64,000 nucleotides of DNA from Kolteria novifilia (GTDB taxonomy: Bacteria; Planctomycetota; Planctomycetia; Kolteriales; Kolteriaceae). Shown piece by piece: positions 17,550 through 26,897 of this stretch (positions are counted from its first letter, which is position 1; every line of letters begins with the position of its first letter). The notes below the pieces were generated by a model. The model saw only the letters and a program-made list of their open reading frames with translations. It was not told the origin of the DNA and made no database searches. The stretch spans positions 4,960,001 through 5,024,000 of the forward strand of contig CP036279.1 of assembly GCA_007748055.1 (NCBI GenBank). The letters are read 5' to 3'. The position numbers were made by a program, and so were the translations under genes.

Positions 17550-18662
17550 GTGTTACCCCGAGTCCTTCTCTTCTCCGCACTTCTCTCCCCGTCCCTGGTG
17601 GCCGACGCCGGCGAACCCCTTCCTTGGGTCGAGCTCTCCGCCGATGGCAAGGGTTTTCAACAGGTCCCCTCGGGTCGCCCCTTCATCCCATGGGGCTTCA
17701 ACTACGATCACGAGGGGGACGGCCGGCTCCTCGAGGACTACTGGGTCGACCAATGGCCGAAGGTCGCGGAAGCGTTTCGCGAGATGAAGTCGCTCGGCGC
17801 CAACGTCGTGCGAATCCATCTACAGTTCGGCAAGTTCATGCGGAGCCCATCGGAACCGAACCGGTCGTCGCTCGACCAACTGAAGAAGCTCACCCGACTC
17901 GCCGAACGAACGGGGCTTTACCTCGATGTGACGGGGCTTGGATGCTACCACAAACAGGATGTCCCCACCTGGTACGACCAACTCAGCGAGGAGGAGCGTT
18001 GGGCCGCGCAAGCGGTCTTCTGGGAGGCGGTCGCCAAGACATGTTCGGCAAGTCCCGCGATCTTCTGCTACGACCTGATGAACGAGCCGGTCGCACCCGC
18101 CGGCAAACGTAAGAGTGACGACTGGCTCGGTCCGGGATTCGGTGGCAAGCATTTCGTCCAGCGCATCGGCCTCGACCGCAAGGGGCGGGAGCGTCCCGAC
18201 ATCGCCCGCGCGTGGATCCATCAACTGGTGGGTGCCATCCGCAAACGCGACCAGCGCCACCTCATCACCGTCGGCCTTGTCCCGTGGAGTCTCGATCGAC
18301 CCGGACTAACCTCCGGCTTCGTTCCGACCAAAGTCGCCGATGAGCTCGACTTCATCGCGGTGCATCTCTACCCGGAGAAGGAAAAGGTCGACGAGGCGAT
18401 CGAGACGCTCAAGGGATTCGCCGCCGTGGGCAAGCCGGTCGTCATCGAGGAGACCTTCACGCTCAAGTGCGGCGCGGATGAGCTTCGACAGTTCTTCGAG
18501 AAGTCGCGCCCCTACGCCACCGGCTGGATCGGCTTCTATTGGGGCAAAATGCCCGACGAGCTTCGCCCCGTGAAGACCATTCCCGCCGCCCTGACGCTTC
18601 AGTGGCTCGAGCTGTTTCAAGAGTTGGGACCGGAGATGAAGGCGGGAAACAACACCCCGTAG
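17550..18662 (+). CDS. Secreted GH5-like (cellulase-superfamily) glycoside hydrolase
   Basis: 370 residues, GTG start at 17550 with GGAGG six bases upstream. Residues 1-20 are a signal peptide. A TIM-barrel clan-A pattern is visible: NVVRIHLQFGKFM, then the acid/base Glu179 in CYDLMNEP and the nucleophile Glu300 or 301 in KPVVIEETF, with FYWGKMP near the end. This points to cleavage of a beta-linked glycan. The exact subfamily and substrate are unresolved. REP-like hairpins follow its stop codon. Confidence 0.82.
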   Translation: MLPRVLLFSALLSPSLVADAGEPLPWVELSADGKGFQQVPSGRPFIPWGFNYDHEGDGRLLEDYWVDQWPKVAEAFREMKSLGANVVRIHLQFGKFMRSPSEPNRSSLDQLKKLTRLAERTGLYLDVTGLGCYHKQDVPTWYDQLSEEERWAAQAVFWEAVAKTCSASPAIFCYDLMNEPVAPAGKRKSDDWLGPGFGGKHFVQRIGLDRKGRERPDIARAWIHQLVGAIRKRDQRHLITVGLVPWSLDRPGLTSGFVPTKVADELDFIAVHLYPEKEKVDEAIETLKGFAAVGKPVVIEETFTLKCGADELRQFFEKSRPYATGWIGFYWGKMPDELRPVKTIPAALTLQWLELFQELGPEMKAGNNTP

Positions 18663-18760
18663 GTCAGGCTATCTGCCCGACGGGAACGCTGGTTGTCGGG
18701 CGATGGTAGGCAACAGGCCCACCCGACGAAGACAGTGTCTGGCAATCGCCTGATCTACGA
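18663..18760. repeat. REP-like elements downstream of the glycosidase gene
   Basis: GTAGGTCAGGCTATCTGCC at about 18659-18677, a variant of GTCAGGC-N4-GCCTGAC. At about 18736-18755 there is a second imperfect copy reading TCTGGCAATCGCCTGATCTACG in the pattern of the others. Both are diverged from the array-1 copies. Confidence 0.6.
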
Positions 18761-18850
18761 GAGTCTCGCGGGAGGAACCGTGAGCAGTCGACCGACGGCT
18801 CGCGTTTCGAGGCCATTGACTTTCTCACCGGAGCGCGCGAGGCTCGAGCA

Positions 18851-20080
18851 ATGACGGCAACTCGCGACGAGTCGACAACGCTCAACCGCACCCTCGGCTT
18901 ACCGATGGTCACCATCTACGGCCTCGGCACTATTGTCGGAGGAGGTTTCTACGCGTTGACGGGCAAGGTGGCGGCCACGGCGGGAATGCTCACGCCGCTC
19001 GCTTTTCTGGTCGCGGCGGTCATCGCCCTATTGAGTGCCTTCTCCTTCGCCGAACTCTCGGCGCGATTCCCCTACAGCGCGGGGGAGGCCCACTACGTCC
19101 GCGAGGCCTTTGGGCTTCAGTGGCTCTCCGCTCTCGTGGGATGGATGGTGATCGCCACCGGGGTCGTCTCGGCGGCGACGCTCGCCAATGCCCTCGCCGA
19201 GTTCATGCAAGAGTTCGCCATCGTGCCGAAGTGGCCCATCATCGCGGTCAGCGTCGTGGCCTTGGGTTTGATCACCGCCTGGGGCATCAAGGCATCGGCC
19301 TCGCTCGCCTTGGTGATCACGCTGATCGAAATAGGGGGGCTATTGCTCGTACTACTCCTCGGCAGTCCACGATTGGGCGAGCTTCCGACCCGATGGCGGG
19401 AGTTCATCCCGGCCGACGTCACGGTTGGCTCGCTGGGCGTTCTATTCGGCGCCTATCTCGCCTTCTACTCGTTCATCGGCTTCGAGGACATGGTCAACGT
19501 CGCCGAAGAAGTGAAGGAACCGGAGCACAATCTCCCGTCGGCGATCCTGATTTCCGTGCTCGCGACCTCACTGCTCTACGTGCTGATCTCCCTCGTCGTC
19601 GTGCTCAGCGCCACGACCGCGGAACTCGCGGAAAGCCCTTCGCCATTGGCGCTCGTCTTTGGCGATTGGCGACTCGGCGCGGACTCCATCACGATCATCG
19701 GCATGCTGGCGGGCGTCAATGGAGCCCTCGTCCAGATCGTCATGGCGTCGCGCGTCGTCTTTGGCCTTTCCCAAAAACATTGCGCCCCGCGCATCTTCGG
19801 CCGTGTCCATCCCTGGACACGCACCCCCCTCGAGAGCACGTTCGCCATCACCGTCACCGTCCTCATTTTGGCTCTTTGGTTTCCGCTGGTCCCCCTCGCG
19901 AAGATGACCAGCACCATCCTGTTGATCATCTTCGCCCTCATCAACGCGGCTCTATGGCGACTCAAGGGAACGACGCCTCATCCTGGTGGCCGAGTCCCAT
20001 CGTATCCCCGTTGGCTCCCTCTTTCGGGCTGCGCCGCTTGCGTGGGGATTCTGCTCGTTCGCCTCGGATCTCTCCTATGA
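18851..20080 (+). CDS. APC-family amino acid permease
   Basis: 409 residues with about 11-12 membrane helices. The start of helix 1, VTIYGLGTIVGGGFYALTG, is the APC substrate-binding signature, and AYLAFYSFIGFEDMVNVAEEVKEPEHNLP matches the helix 6 and loop region. It probably imports or exchanges amino acids across the cytoplasmic membrane; the substrate is unknown. Transcribed away from the glycosidase, with the second sulfatase downstream on the same strand. Confidence 0.9.
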   Translation: MTATRDESTTLNRTLGLPMVTIYGLGTIVGGGFYALTGKVAATAGMLTPLAFLVAAVIALLSAFSFAELSARFPYSAGEAHYVREAFGLQWLSALVGWMVIATGVVSAATLANALAEFMQEFAIVPKWPIIAVSVVALGLITAWGIKASASLALVITLIEIGGLLLVLLLGSPRLGELPTRWREFIPADVTVGSLGVLFGAYLAFYSFIGFEDMVNVAEEVKEPEHNLPSAILISVLATSLLYVLISLVVVLSATTAELAESPSPLALVFGDWRLGADSITIIGMLAGVNGALVQIVMASRVVFGLSQKHCAPRIFGRVHPWTRTPLESTFAITVTVLILALWFPLVPLAKMTSTILLIIFALINAALWRLKGTTPHPGGRVPSYPRWLPLSGCAACVGILLVRLGSLL

Positions 20081-20195
20081 AGCGACCGATTGCCGCGATC
20101 GCGACTTCCTCGTTGACCGACGGGAGTTTGTGCGAGAGGGTAGAGCCTCTTCGGCGCGCCGACAACCAGTGGAATCGACTGATCAGGGAACCGGA

Positions 20196-21767
20196 ATGGA
20201 TCGACAAGTACGTACCTTCACCGGAAATTCGAAGTGGCTCGCGAGCGTGATCGTCGCGCTGACCGCGGGCGTCGCGTTGGCGGAGGATCCTTCCAAGCCG
20301 GCCGAGTTGCCCAACATCATTTTCATCCTCACCGACGATCAGCGCTGGGACGCGGTCGGGTTCATGGATCATCCCTTTCTCGAAACGCCCAACATGGATC
20401 GGCTGCACGACGAGGGCGTCACCTTCGCGAACGCGTTCGTGACGACGTCGCTCTGCTCGCCGAGCCGCGCGTCGATCCTGACCGGCCAGTACGCCCACAA
20501 TCACCGCGTCGTCGACAACTACAACCCGGTCGATCCCTCGCTGCGGTTCTTCCCCGAGTACCTCCAGGAAGTCGGCTATGAGACGGCCTGCATCGGCAAG
20601 TGGCACATGGGGGATGTCGATGATCCCCAGCGCGGCTTCGACCACTGGGTCAGCTTTCGCGGCCAGGGCACCTATTGGCCCGACGGCCACGGCACCACCC
20701 GCGTCGTTCCGCAGACGCACTACGGCGGCTACAACATCAACGGCAAGCGAGTTCCACAAAAGGGCTACATCACCGACGAGCTGACCGACTACACGATCGA
20801 CTGGATCAAGGGTCGCAAGAGCGACAAACCCTACTTCGTCTATCTCTCGCACAAGGCGGTTCACTCCGACTTCGTCGCCGCCGACCGTCACAAGGGTCGC
20901 TACGCGAAGACCAAGATGAAGCTGCCGGTAACCTACGCCAACACGCCGGAAAACTATGACGACAAGCCGATGTGGCTTAAGAACCAACGCAACAGCCGTC
21001 ACGGCGTCGACTACGCCTATAACCTCAAGGACTTCGACCTCAACGCCTACTACCAGCGCTACTGCGAGACGCTGCTCGCGGTCGACGACAGCTTGGGTCG
21101 GATCCTCGACTTCCTTGAGAAGCGCGGCGAGCTCGACTCGACCCTCGTCGTTTACATGGGCGACAACGGCTTTCAGTTCGGCGAGCACGGTCTCATCGAC
21201 AAGCGCGCCGCGTACGAAGCCTCCATGCGAGTGCCGCTCTTGGCTCGTTGGCCGAAGGGGCTGCCGAAGGGAACCGAGGTCGACGAGATCGTCGCCAACA
21301 TCGACATCGGCCCGACACTCCTCGCGGTCGCCGGCGTCGAAACACCGAAGCAGATGGACGGAACGAGCTTCCTCCCCTTGGCTCAGAGCAAGGAGATCCC
21401 CTGGCGCGACGCCCTGCTCTACGAGTACTTCTGGGAGTGGAACTACCCGCACACGCCGACGCTGCACGCCTTGCGAACCGACCGCTACAAGTACATTCGC
21501 TACCACGGCCTGTGGGACACCAACGAGCTCTACGATCTCAAGGCCGATCCACACGAGACGACCAATCTCATCAACGATCCGAAGCACAGGAAGCTCGCCG
21601 AGCAGTTCAACGATCAGCTCTTCGCCATGCTCCGCGAGACCAGCGGCGACCAGCTTCCGCTGCTCAGGGATCGCGGCAAGTGGTATCCCTGGCGTCTCCG
21701 CGACCGCGCCAAGCAAGGCCTCTTCCCCAACGAGTTCTTCAACCCACCGCCGGATTTGAACAAGTAG
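20196..21767 (+). CDS. Secreted sulfatase
   Basis: 523 residues from the ATG at 20196, with AGGGAA five bases upstream. The N-terminus KWLASVIVALTAGVALA is a signal peptide. The formylglycine motif is CSPSRASILTGQ with Cys at 87. Metal ligands include FILTDDQRWD and VVYMGDNGFQFGEHG. The shape, with FFWEWNYPHTPTLHALRTDRYKYIRYHGLWD near the C-terminus, is typical of the larger arylsulfatase group. It desulfates a polysaccharide outside the cytoplasm. The next gene, an LamG/lactonase fusion, starts 50 bases later. Confidence 0.93.
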   Translation: MDRQVRTFTGNSKWLASVIVALTAGVALAEDPSKPAELPNIIFILTDDQRWDAVGFMDHPFLETPNMDRLHDEGVTFANAFVTTSLCSPSRASILTGQYAHNHRVVDNYNPVDPSLRFFPEYLQEVGYETACIGKWHMGDVDDPQRGFDHWVSFRGQGTYWPDGHGTTRVVPQTHYGGYNINGKRVPQKGYITDELTDYTIDWIKGRKSDKPYFVYLSHKAVHSDFVAADRHKGRYAKTKMKLPVTYANTPENYDDKPMWLKNQRNSRHGVDYAYNLKDFDLNAYYQRYCETLLAVDDSLGRILDFLEKRGELDSTLVVYMGDNGFQFGEHGLIDKRAAYEASMRVPLLARWPKGLPKGTEVDEIVANIDIGPTLLAVAGVETPKQMDGTSFLPLAQSKEIPWRDALLYEYFWEWNYPHTPTLHALRTDRYKYIRYHGLWDTNELYDLKADPHETTNLINDPKHRKLAEQFNDQLFAMLRETSGDQLPLLRDRGKWYPWRLRDRAKQGLFPNEFFNPPPDLNK

Positions 21768-21817
21768 TCATCTCTCCGTTCACTCCCCCGAGTCCTAGGA
21801 TCTCGAAAGAACCTACG

Positions 21818-23533
21818 ATGAAGACCTTTCTCCGTTCGATTGTCGTCAGCGCCGTATTCGCCACGCCCCTCCTCGCCGCCGAGCCCAGGCTCGTCTTCGA
21901 GGACGATTTCTCGCGAAACGAGGTGGGGAACGCGTGGCATTCGCCGATCGGGTCGTTCCGAATCGAGGAGGGAGCCCTGCGGGGAGCGGAAGATCCCAAG
22001 GACGGTCACGGCGCGGTGACGCAAACCTATCTCGACTTTGCCGACCTCATCCTCGAGTTTCGCTTTCAGTTCCAAGGCAGCAAGTCGTTCAACGTCGTGA
22101 TCGATGATCGCTACTACCGCGGCGCGCATGCCGGCCATCTTTGCCGGGTCTCGGTGTCGAAGTCCCAGATCCTCTTGCGGGACGACAAGACCGGATTCAT
22201 GGAAAACGCGAACTTCAAGCTCTTGCGTGACAAGGCCAAACGAGCCCCGACGCTCACAAAGCTCGCCGACAAGCAGAAACAGATCCCCGTCAAGCTCGAG
22301 AGCGGCAAGTGGTACCGCCTCAAGGTCTCCATGATCGGCGAGACCTTGAGCGTCGCCCTCGACGGGAACACCTTGGGGACGCTCAAGACGCCGGGAATCG
22401 GACATCTCACCAAGACCGACTTCGGCTTCACCGTCGTTGGGGATGGACTCCTCATCGACGACGTCCGCGCTTGGCTGCCCGCGTCGACGGGCGAGACGCT
22501 CATCTACGGTCCCAGTCGGGCGACCAAGGAGTTGCTCACGGCCAGGATGTCGACCGCGACGGGGACTCCCACACTCGAGGTGATCCACCGTGAGCCCCTT
22601 GGGCTCGCTGCCGGTCCAGTGGCGTATCATCCCGAACATCGCGTGATCTACGCGGTTGACTCACGGCCAAAGGCGAAAGGAGGCGGCCGGGGCTATGTCA
22701 TCAAGTTGAACGACGACGGAGCGGTCGCCGAGAAGGTTCCGTTCGAGACCGCTCACGGCTACTCGTACCTCGGTCTCGACCGCTCGCGCCGGTTTCTTCT
22801 CGGTGGTTCGTACAGCGAAGGCCACAGCGACGTCTTCGCCCTCGGCGACCAGGGCATTCCGGGGAAGGTGGTCTCAAATCGCTTCGAGGGCCGGGACAAG
22901 GCTCACGCGATCCTCACCACCCCCGACAACCGCTTTGCGTACGTCCCCTACGTGAAGGATCAAAACGCCCTGCACCAGTACCGCTTCAACAAGAAGACGG
23001 GCGAACTGACACCACATCCCAAAGGAATGATCACGCCGCCGAACGGAATCGGCCCGCGTCATGTGGCGTTTCATCCGACCAGGCCCTACGTTTTCTTCAG
23101 CAACGAACAGGGGCTCGGCGCCTCTTCCTTTCGCCTGGAAAAGGATGGCTCGCTAACGTTCGTGGAGTCGGCGGCGGTCCAGGACGGACCACCACAAGCT
23201 GGGCAGACGGCGTCGGACATCGCGCTGACGCGCGGCGGGAACTACCTTTTCACCGGTCTGCGTGGGGGAAAACCGGGCCAGCCGAACGCGATCTGTCGCT
23301 ACAAGGTCGGCGGTGACGGTTCGCTTGAGTTTCTCGGAATGACCGAAGCGGACACCATTCCCTGGTGTCTCCAACTGACGCCAGACGAGCGCCATCTGCT
23401 GGTCTCCGCGACCAAGGCAGGGACCTTGACCGCCTACGAAGTCGGCGACGATGGCGGCCTGAGCAAGGCGGCGTCGATTCCTTGGGACAAGCAGATCTAC
23501 GACATGATCGTGCTGTCGACTACTGAGCACTAG
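21818..23533 (+). CDS. Secreted fusion: DUF1080/laminin-G-like domain plus lactonase beta-propeller
   Basis: 571 residues with a signal peptide (MKTFLRSIVVSAVFATPLLAA). Residues about 22-215 resemble the DUF1080 jelly roll: LVFEDDFSRNEVGNAWHSP, GKWYRLKVSMIGETLSVALDG. Residues about 230-571 resemble the seven-bladed YkgB-type 6-phosphogluconolactonase: GIGPRHVAFHPTRPYVFFSNE, DIALTRGGNYLFTGLRGG, CLQLTPDERHLLVSATKAGTL. The two domains rarely share one chain as far as I recall. It probably acts on an extracellular sugar lactone or glycan with the adjacent sulfatase. Confidence 0.78.
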   Translation: MKTFLRSIVVSAVFATPLLAAEPRLVFEDDFSRNEVGNAWHSPIGSFRIEEGALRGAEDPKDGHGAVTQTYLDFADLILEFRFQFQGSKSFNVVIDDRYYRGAHAGHLCRVSVSKSQILLRDDKTGFMENANFKLLRDKAKRAPTLTKLADKQKQIPVKLESGKWYRLKVSMIGETLSVALDGNTLGTLKTPGIGHLTKTDFGFTVVGDGLLIDDVRAWLPASTGETLIYGPSRATKELLTARMSTATGTPTLEVIHREPLGLAAGPVAYHPEHRVIYAVDSRPKAKGGGRGYVIKLNDDGAVAEKVPFETAHGYSYLGLDRSRRFLLGGSYSEGHSDVFALGDQGIPGKVVSNRFEGRDKAHAILTTPDNRFAYVPYVKDQNALHQYRFNKKTGELTPHPKGMITPPNGIGPRHVAFHPTRPYVFFSNEQGLGASSFRLEKDGSLTFVESAAVQDGPPQAGQTASDIALTRGGNYLFTGLRGGKPGQPNAICRYKVGGDGSLEFLGMTEADTIPWCLQLTPDERHLLVSATKAGTLTAYEVGDDGGLSKAASIPWDKQIYDMIVLSTTEH

Positions 23534-24042
23534 CGATCTATCGTTCCAAATCGTTGGTATCACGACGTGGATTTGCGACGACATTTCTTTGCCGCGTGCT
23601 TCTTCTTTCTACCGGACCCTTTTGTCTTCGGCACTCGACTATTGGGAGTTCCCGGGACTACGTTCTTTTCTCCCCGTTTGGCAAGACCCACCCAAAATTC
23701 TTTGGCTCTATTCACGAATCTTTGGGTCCCAAAGGGGCGGTCGAACGGGCAGTTGGCCTCCGAAGTCAAGAGCATCGGTTTTTCCCGAAGAATGGGCCCC
23801 CTCGACATCAAAACAGCCAAGAGATGCCCCACAAATTCCGAGGAGGAAGCAAAGGAAAGACCGTCTTCTCGAATGGCCCGAACCGATCGAGCGTGAGTTT
23901 CTCAATCTTCATGGCATTCGGTTCCTCAGAAGCCGCGCCTTGCGGGCCACATCGCCAACATAACGAGCCAAAAAATACTGTGCGGTGCAGCATTGCTGAA
24001 GTCACGTTTTGCGCGAATCTGACGGTATGGACGCGCAAACGC
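23534..24042. other. Lower-GC intergenic region with a possible broken gene
   Basis: This stretch has visibly lower GC than its surroundings. On the minus strand, from about 23910, MKIEKLTLDRFGPFEKTVF reads like the start of an AAA/SMC-type ATPase, then runs to a stop. The continuation appears in another frame (23560-23832), reading FASSSEFVGHLLAVLM and ending in a basic tail, as if one frameshift separated them. It could be a relic of a transferred gene. No gene is called with confidence. Confidence 0.4.
23560..23910 (-). pseudogene. Possible frameshifted fragment, AAA-like N-terminus
   Basis: Two overlapping frames are joined by a presumed frameshift near 23850. The first gives MKIEKLTLDRFGPFEKTVFP, the second continues FASSSEFVGHLLAVLMSRGP and ends in KTKGSGRKKKHAAKKCRRK. 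The N-terminus looks like the P-loop ATPases of the AAA/SMC/RecF type, but no Walker A motif is left. Identity is uncertain. Confidence 0.3.
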
Positions 24043-25431
24043 TCAGAAGTGAATCGCGCGATTGTCGACCGCGAAGGCGGCCTCCTTGACGACTTCGGCG
24101 AGCGTGGGATGAGCATGCGAGGAACGCGCGATGTCTTCGGCGCTTGCCCCGAACTCGATCGCGACCGCGGCCTCGGCGATCAAGTCACCGGCGCGGGGAC
24201 CGAGAATATGAACGCCGAGGATGCGATCGGTCTCTTGGTGAGCGAGGATCTTGACCCGACCCTCGGTGTGAGTCAGGACGCGCGCCCGAGCGTTGGCGGC
24301 GAAAGGGAAGCTTCCGACACGGTAGGGAACCCCCGACTCCTTGAGTTCATCTTCGGTCTTGCCGACCGAGGCGATCTCCGGTTCGGTGTAGCAAACGCCA
24401 GGGATGGCATCGTAGTTCACGTGCCCGTAACCGGTGCCGATCATCTCGACACAAGCGATCCCCTCCTCTTCCGCCTTGTGGGCGAGCATCGGCCCGCGGA
24501 TCAAGTCGCCGATCGCGTAAACACCCTCGACGGAAGTACGGAACGCGTCGTCGACCTCGACTTGACCTCGCTTGGCCAGCTTGACGCCAACTTCCTCGAG
24601 CCCAAGTCCTGCGGTGTTCGGCTTGCGCCCGACGGAGACGAGGACGCGATCCCCCACGATGGCGTCGGCGCCGTCTCGCGTGACAGTGACTTGGTCGCCC
24701 TCGGCCTTCGCACCGGTGACGCGTGAACCGAGTTCGAACCGAAGTCCCTGCCGCTGGAAGATCGCCTTGGCTTCCTTGGCGATCTCGGAGTCCATGCCGG
24801 GAAGGATGCGGTCGAGGTACTCGAGGACCGTCACCTCGGCACCGAGCCGGCTCCAAACCGAGCCGAGTTCCAAGCCGATGTAGCCGGCGCCGATCACGAT
24901 GAGATGTTTCGGGACTTCGGCGAAGGCGAGCGCTTCGGTCGAACCGCCAATGCGATCGCCGTCAAACTCGATGCCCGGCAGCGAGGTCGGCACACTCCCG
25001 GTCGCGAGGATAATGTGCTTGGCGGTCAGCTCGGCCTCACCTCGGTCGCTGGAGACCGCCACCTTGCCGGGGGCGACGAGTTTGCCGCGTCCCTTGTAGT
25101 GGGTCACGCCGTTCTTTTTGAAGAGCCCCGCCACGCCCTGGGTGATGATCTGGACAATGCGTTCCTTGCGGGCCAGCATCGTCGGCAGGTCGAGTTCGAC
25201 GGAGCCGGTTTTGATGCCGTGACCGCTGAATTTCTTCTTCGCGAGATGAAACAGATCGCTCGATTCGAGCATCGCCTTGCTGGGGATGCAGCCGACACGC
25301 AGGCAGGTGCCTCCGAGCACCTCGTTCTCGTCGACACAGCCGACGTTCATGCCAAGTTGGGCGGCGCGGATCGCGGCGACGTACCCTCCCGGTCCACCAC
25401 CGACGACAACCAGATCGTGCTCTTCCGCCAT
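24043..25431 (-). CDS. lpdA: Dihydrolipoyl dehydrogenase (E3)
   Basis: 462 residues. The FAD site is VVVGGGPGGYVAAIRAAQLG, the redox disulfide is Cys43 and Cys48 in GGTCLRVGCIPSKA, the NAD site is IGAGYIGLELGSVWSRLG, and the catalytic His lies in SSHAHPTLAEVV near the end. It reoxidises the lipoyl groups of the 2-oxoglutarate dehydrogenase complex. It is the third gene of the operon, 76 bases after sucB. GGGAG stands four bases before the ATG. Confidence 0.97.
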   Translation of the reverse strand: MAEEHDLVVVGGGPGGYVAAIRAAQLGMNVGCVDENEVLGGTCLRVGCIPSKAMLESSDLFHLAKKKFSGHGIKTGSVELDLPTMLARKERIVQIITQGVAGLFKKNGVTHYKGRGKLVAPGKVAVSSDRGEAELTAKHIILATGSVPTSLPGIEFDGDRIGGSTEALAFAEVPKHLIVIGAGYIGLELGSVWSRLGAEVTVLEYLDRILPGMDSEIAKEAKAIFQRQGLRFELGSRVTGAKAEGDQVTVTRDGADAIVGDRVLVSVGRKPNTAGLGLEEVGVKLAKRGQVEVDDAFRTSVEGVYAIGDLIRGPMLAHKAEEEGIACVEMIGTGYGHVNYDAIPGVCYTEPEIASVGKTEDELKESGVPYRVGSFPFAANARARVLTHTEGRVKILAHQETDRILGVHILGPRAGDLIAEAAVAIEFGASAEDIARSSHAHPTLAEVVKEAAFAVDNRAIHF

Positions 25432-25507
25432 CGAACTCCCGCTTCCCGTTCTGTCCCCGATCGACCGAGTCCGCGTTGCGGACCTTCAAGTGAGTTGTCG
25501 CTGGCTG

Positions 25508-26752
25508 CTAAACCTCGAGAAGGATCCGCGCCGGATTCTCAATCACTTCCTTGATACGAACCAGGAACGTGACCGCTTCGCGACCATCGACGATGCGATG
25601 GTCATAGGTGAGCGCCGTGTACATCATCGGCCGAATGACCACTTGGCCATCGCGGGCGACGGGGCGCTCTTGGATGGCGTGCATCCCGAGAATGCCGCTT
25701 TGCGGCGGATTGATGATCGGCGTCGAGAGCATCGAACCGAAGACGCCGCCGTTGCTGATCGTGAAGGTGCCCCCCTCGAGTTCGTCGACTTTAAGGGCAC
25801 CACTCTTGGCTCGCTTGCCGAAATCGGCGATCGTCTTCTCAATCTCGGCGAAACCCAAGCGTTCGGCGCTGCGAATGATCGGAACGACCAAGCCCTTGCC
25901 GCCGCCGACGGCGATCCCGATGTCGTAGAAGTTGCGATAGACGATGTCGGTGCCGCGAATCTCCGCGTTGAGCGCGGGGCAATCCTTGAGGGCTTCGATC
26001 ACGGCCTTGACGAAGAAGGACATGAAGCCGAGTTTGATCCCGTGCTTGGCGACGAACGACTCTTGATACTGCTTGCGAAGAGCCATGATGCCGCTCATGT
26101 CGACCTCGTTGAAGGTCGTCAGCAGAGCGGCGGTTTGCTGGGCTTCGACCAGACGGCTGGCGACGCGTTTGCGAAGCAGCGTCATCGGGACGACTTCCTC
26201 TTGCCGCGACGCGGCGGTGTCGCTCGACGGACTGGGAGCGGCGGCGGAGGCGGCCTTGGAACCACCATCGTGACGCAGAACGTCTTCCTTCAGCAGTCGC
26301 CCGCCCGGACCGGTCGCGGTGACGTCGCTGGCCTTGAGACCCCGCTCGGCGAGAGCGTGGGCCGCGGCCGGCATGACGTGAGCGGTTTCGCCGGAAGCGG
26401 AGGAGGACGCTGGCGGAGTTGCGGGGGCGGCCTTCTCGGAATCGGTCGGCGCGCTTTTGCCGGCCGAGTCGCCGGAGGGTTTCTCTTTCGATTTGGTCGA
26501 CGCCTCCGAGGCGCTCACTTCCTCAAGATGGGCGATGATGTCACCCACGGCGGCCGGATCCCCCTCCTTTTTGAGGATCTTGACCAAGCGACCACGAATC
26601 GGCGAAGGAACTTCAAGGACGGCCTTGGCGGTGTCGATCTCGACGAGGGTTTCGTCCTTCTCGACGACGTCCCCTTCGGCGAAGAGCCAGTTGCCAATCT
26701 CGACTTCGGTGATCGATTCTCCCGCCTCGGGGACTTGCAGTTCAGTGACCAT
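25508..26752 (-). CDS. sucB: Dihydrolipoamide succinyltransferase (E2)
   Basis: 414 residues. The N-terminal lipoyl domain has the modified Lys43 in [11 protein letters not shown] linker of about 50 residues rich in Ala, Pro and Ser follows. Then comes the E1/E3-binding domain ([26 protein letters not shown]) and the catalytic acyltransferase core with [14 protein letters not shown]-like residues ([16 protein letters not shown]). It forms the core of 2-oxoglutarate dehydrogenase in the TCA cycle. It sits between sucA and lpdA on the minus strand. Confidence 0.97.
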   Translation of the reverse strand: MVTELQVPEAGESITEVEIGNWLFAEGDVVEKDETLVEIDTAKAVLEVPSPIRGRLVKILKKEGDPAAVGDIIAHLEEVSASEASTKSKEKPSGDSAGKSAPTDSEKAAPATPPASSSASGETAHVMPAAAHALAERGLKASDVTATGPGGRLLKEDVLRHDGGSKAASAAAPSPSSDTAASRQEEVVPMTLLRKRVASRLVEAQQTAALLTTFNEVDMSGIMALRKQYQESFVAKHGIKLGFMSFFVKAVIEALKDCPALNAEIRGTDIVYRNFYDIGIAVGGGKGLVVPIIRSAERLGFAEIEKTIADFGKRAKSGALKVDELEGGTFTISNGGVFGSMLSTPIINPPQSGILGMHAIQERPVARDGQVVIRPMMYTALTYDHRIVDGREAVTFLVRIKEVIENPARILLEV

Positions 26753-26897
26753 GATGCTTTCTGTCGTCTCGCGGCTAGTTCGGCGAATTCACTCGGCGTT
26801 GCGACGCGCTGTCGCGACACTCTCTCCTACCGCTTCGATCTTGACTTACGGGAATCGCCAGACGTCCCCAAGCCTAATCGACCGGGAAATACGGGAA

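Noticed and set aside
23554-24726. Long plus-strand ORF over the lpdA gene
   Set aside because: It is antisense to lpdA and lacks domain features; lpdA is certain.
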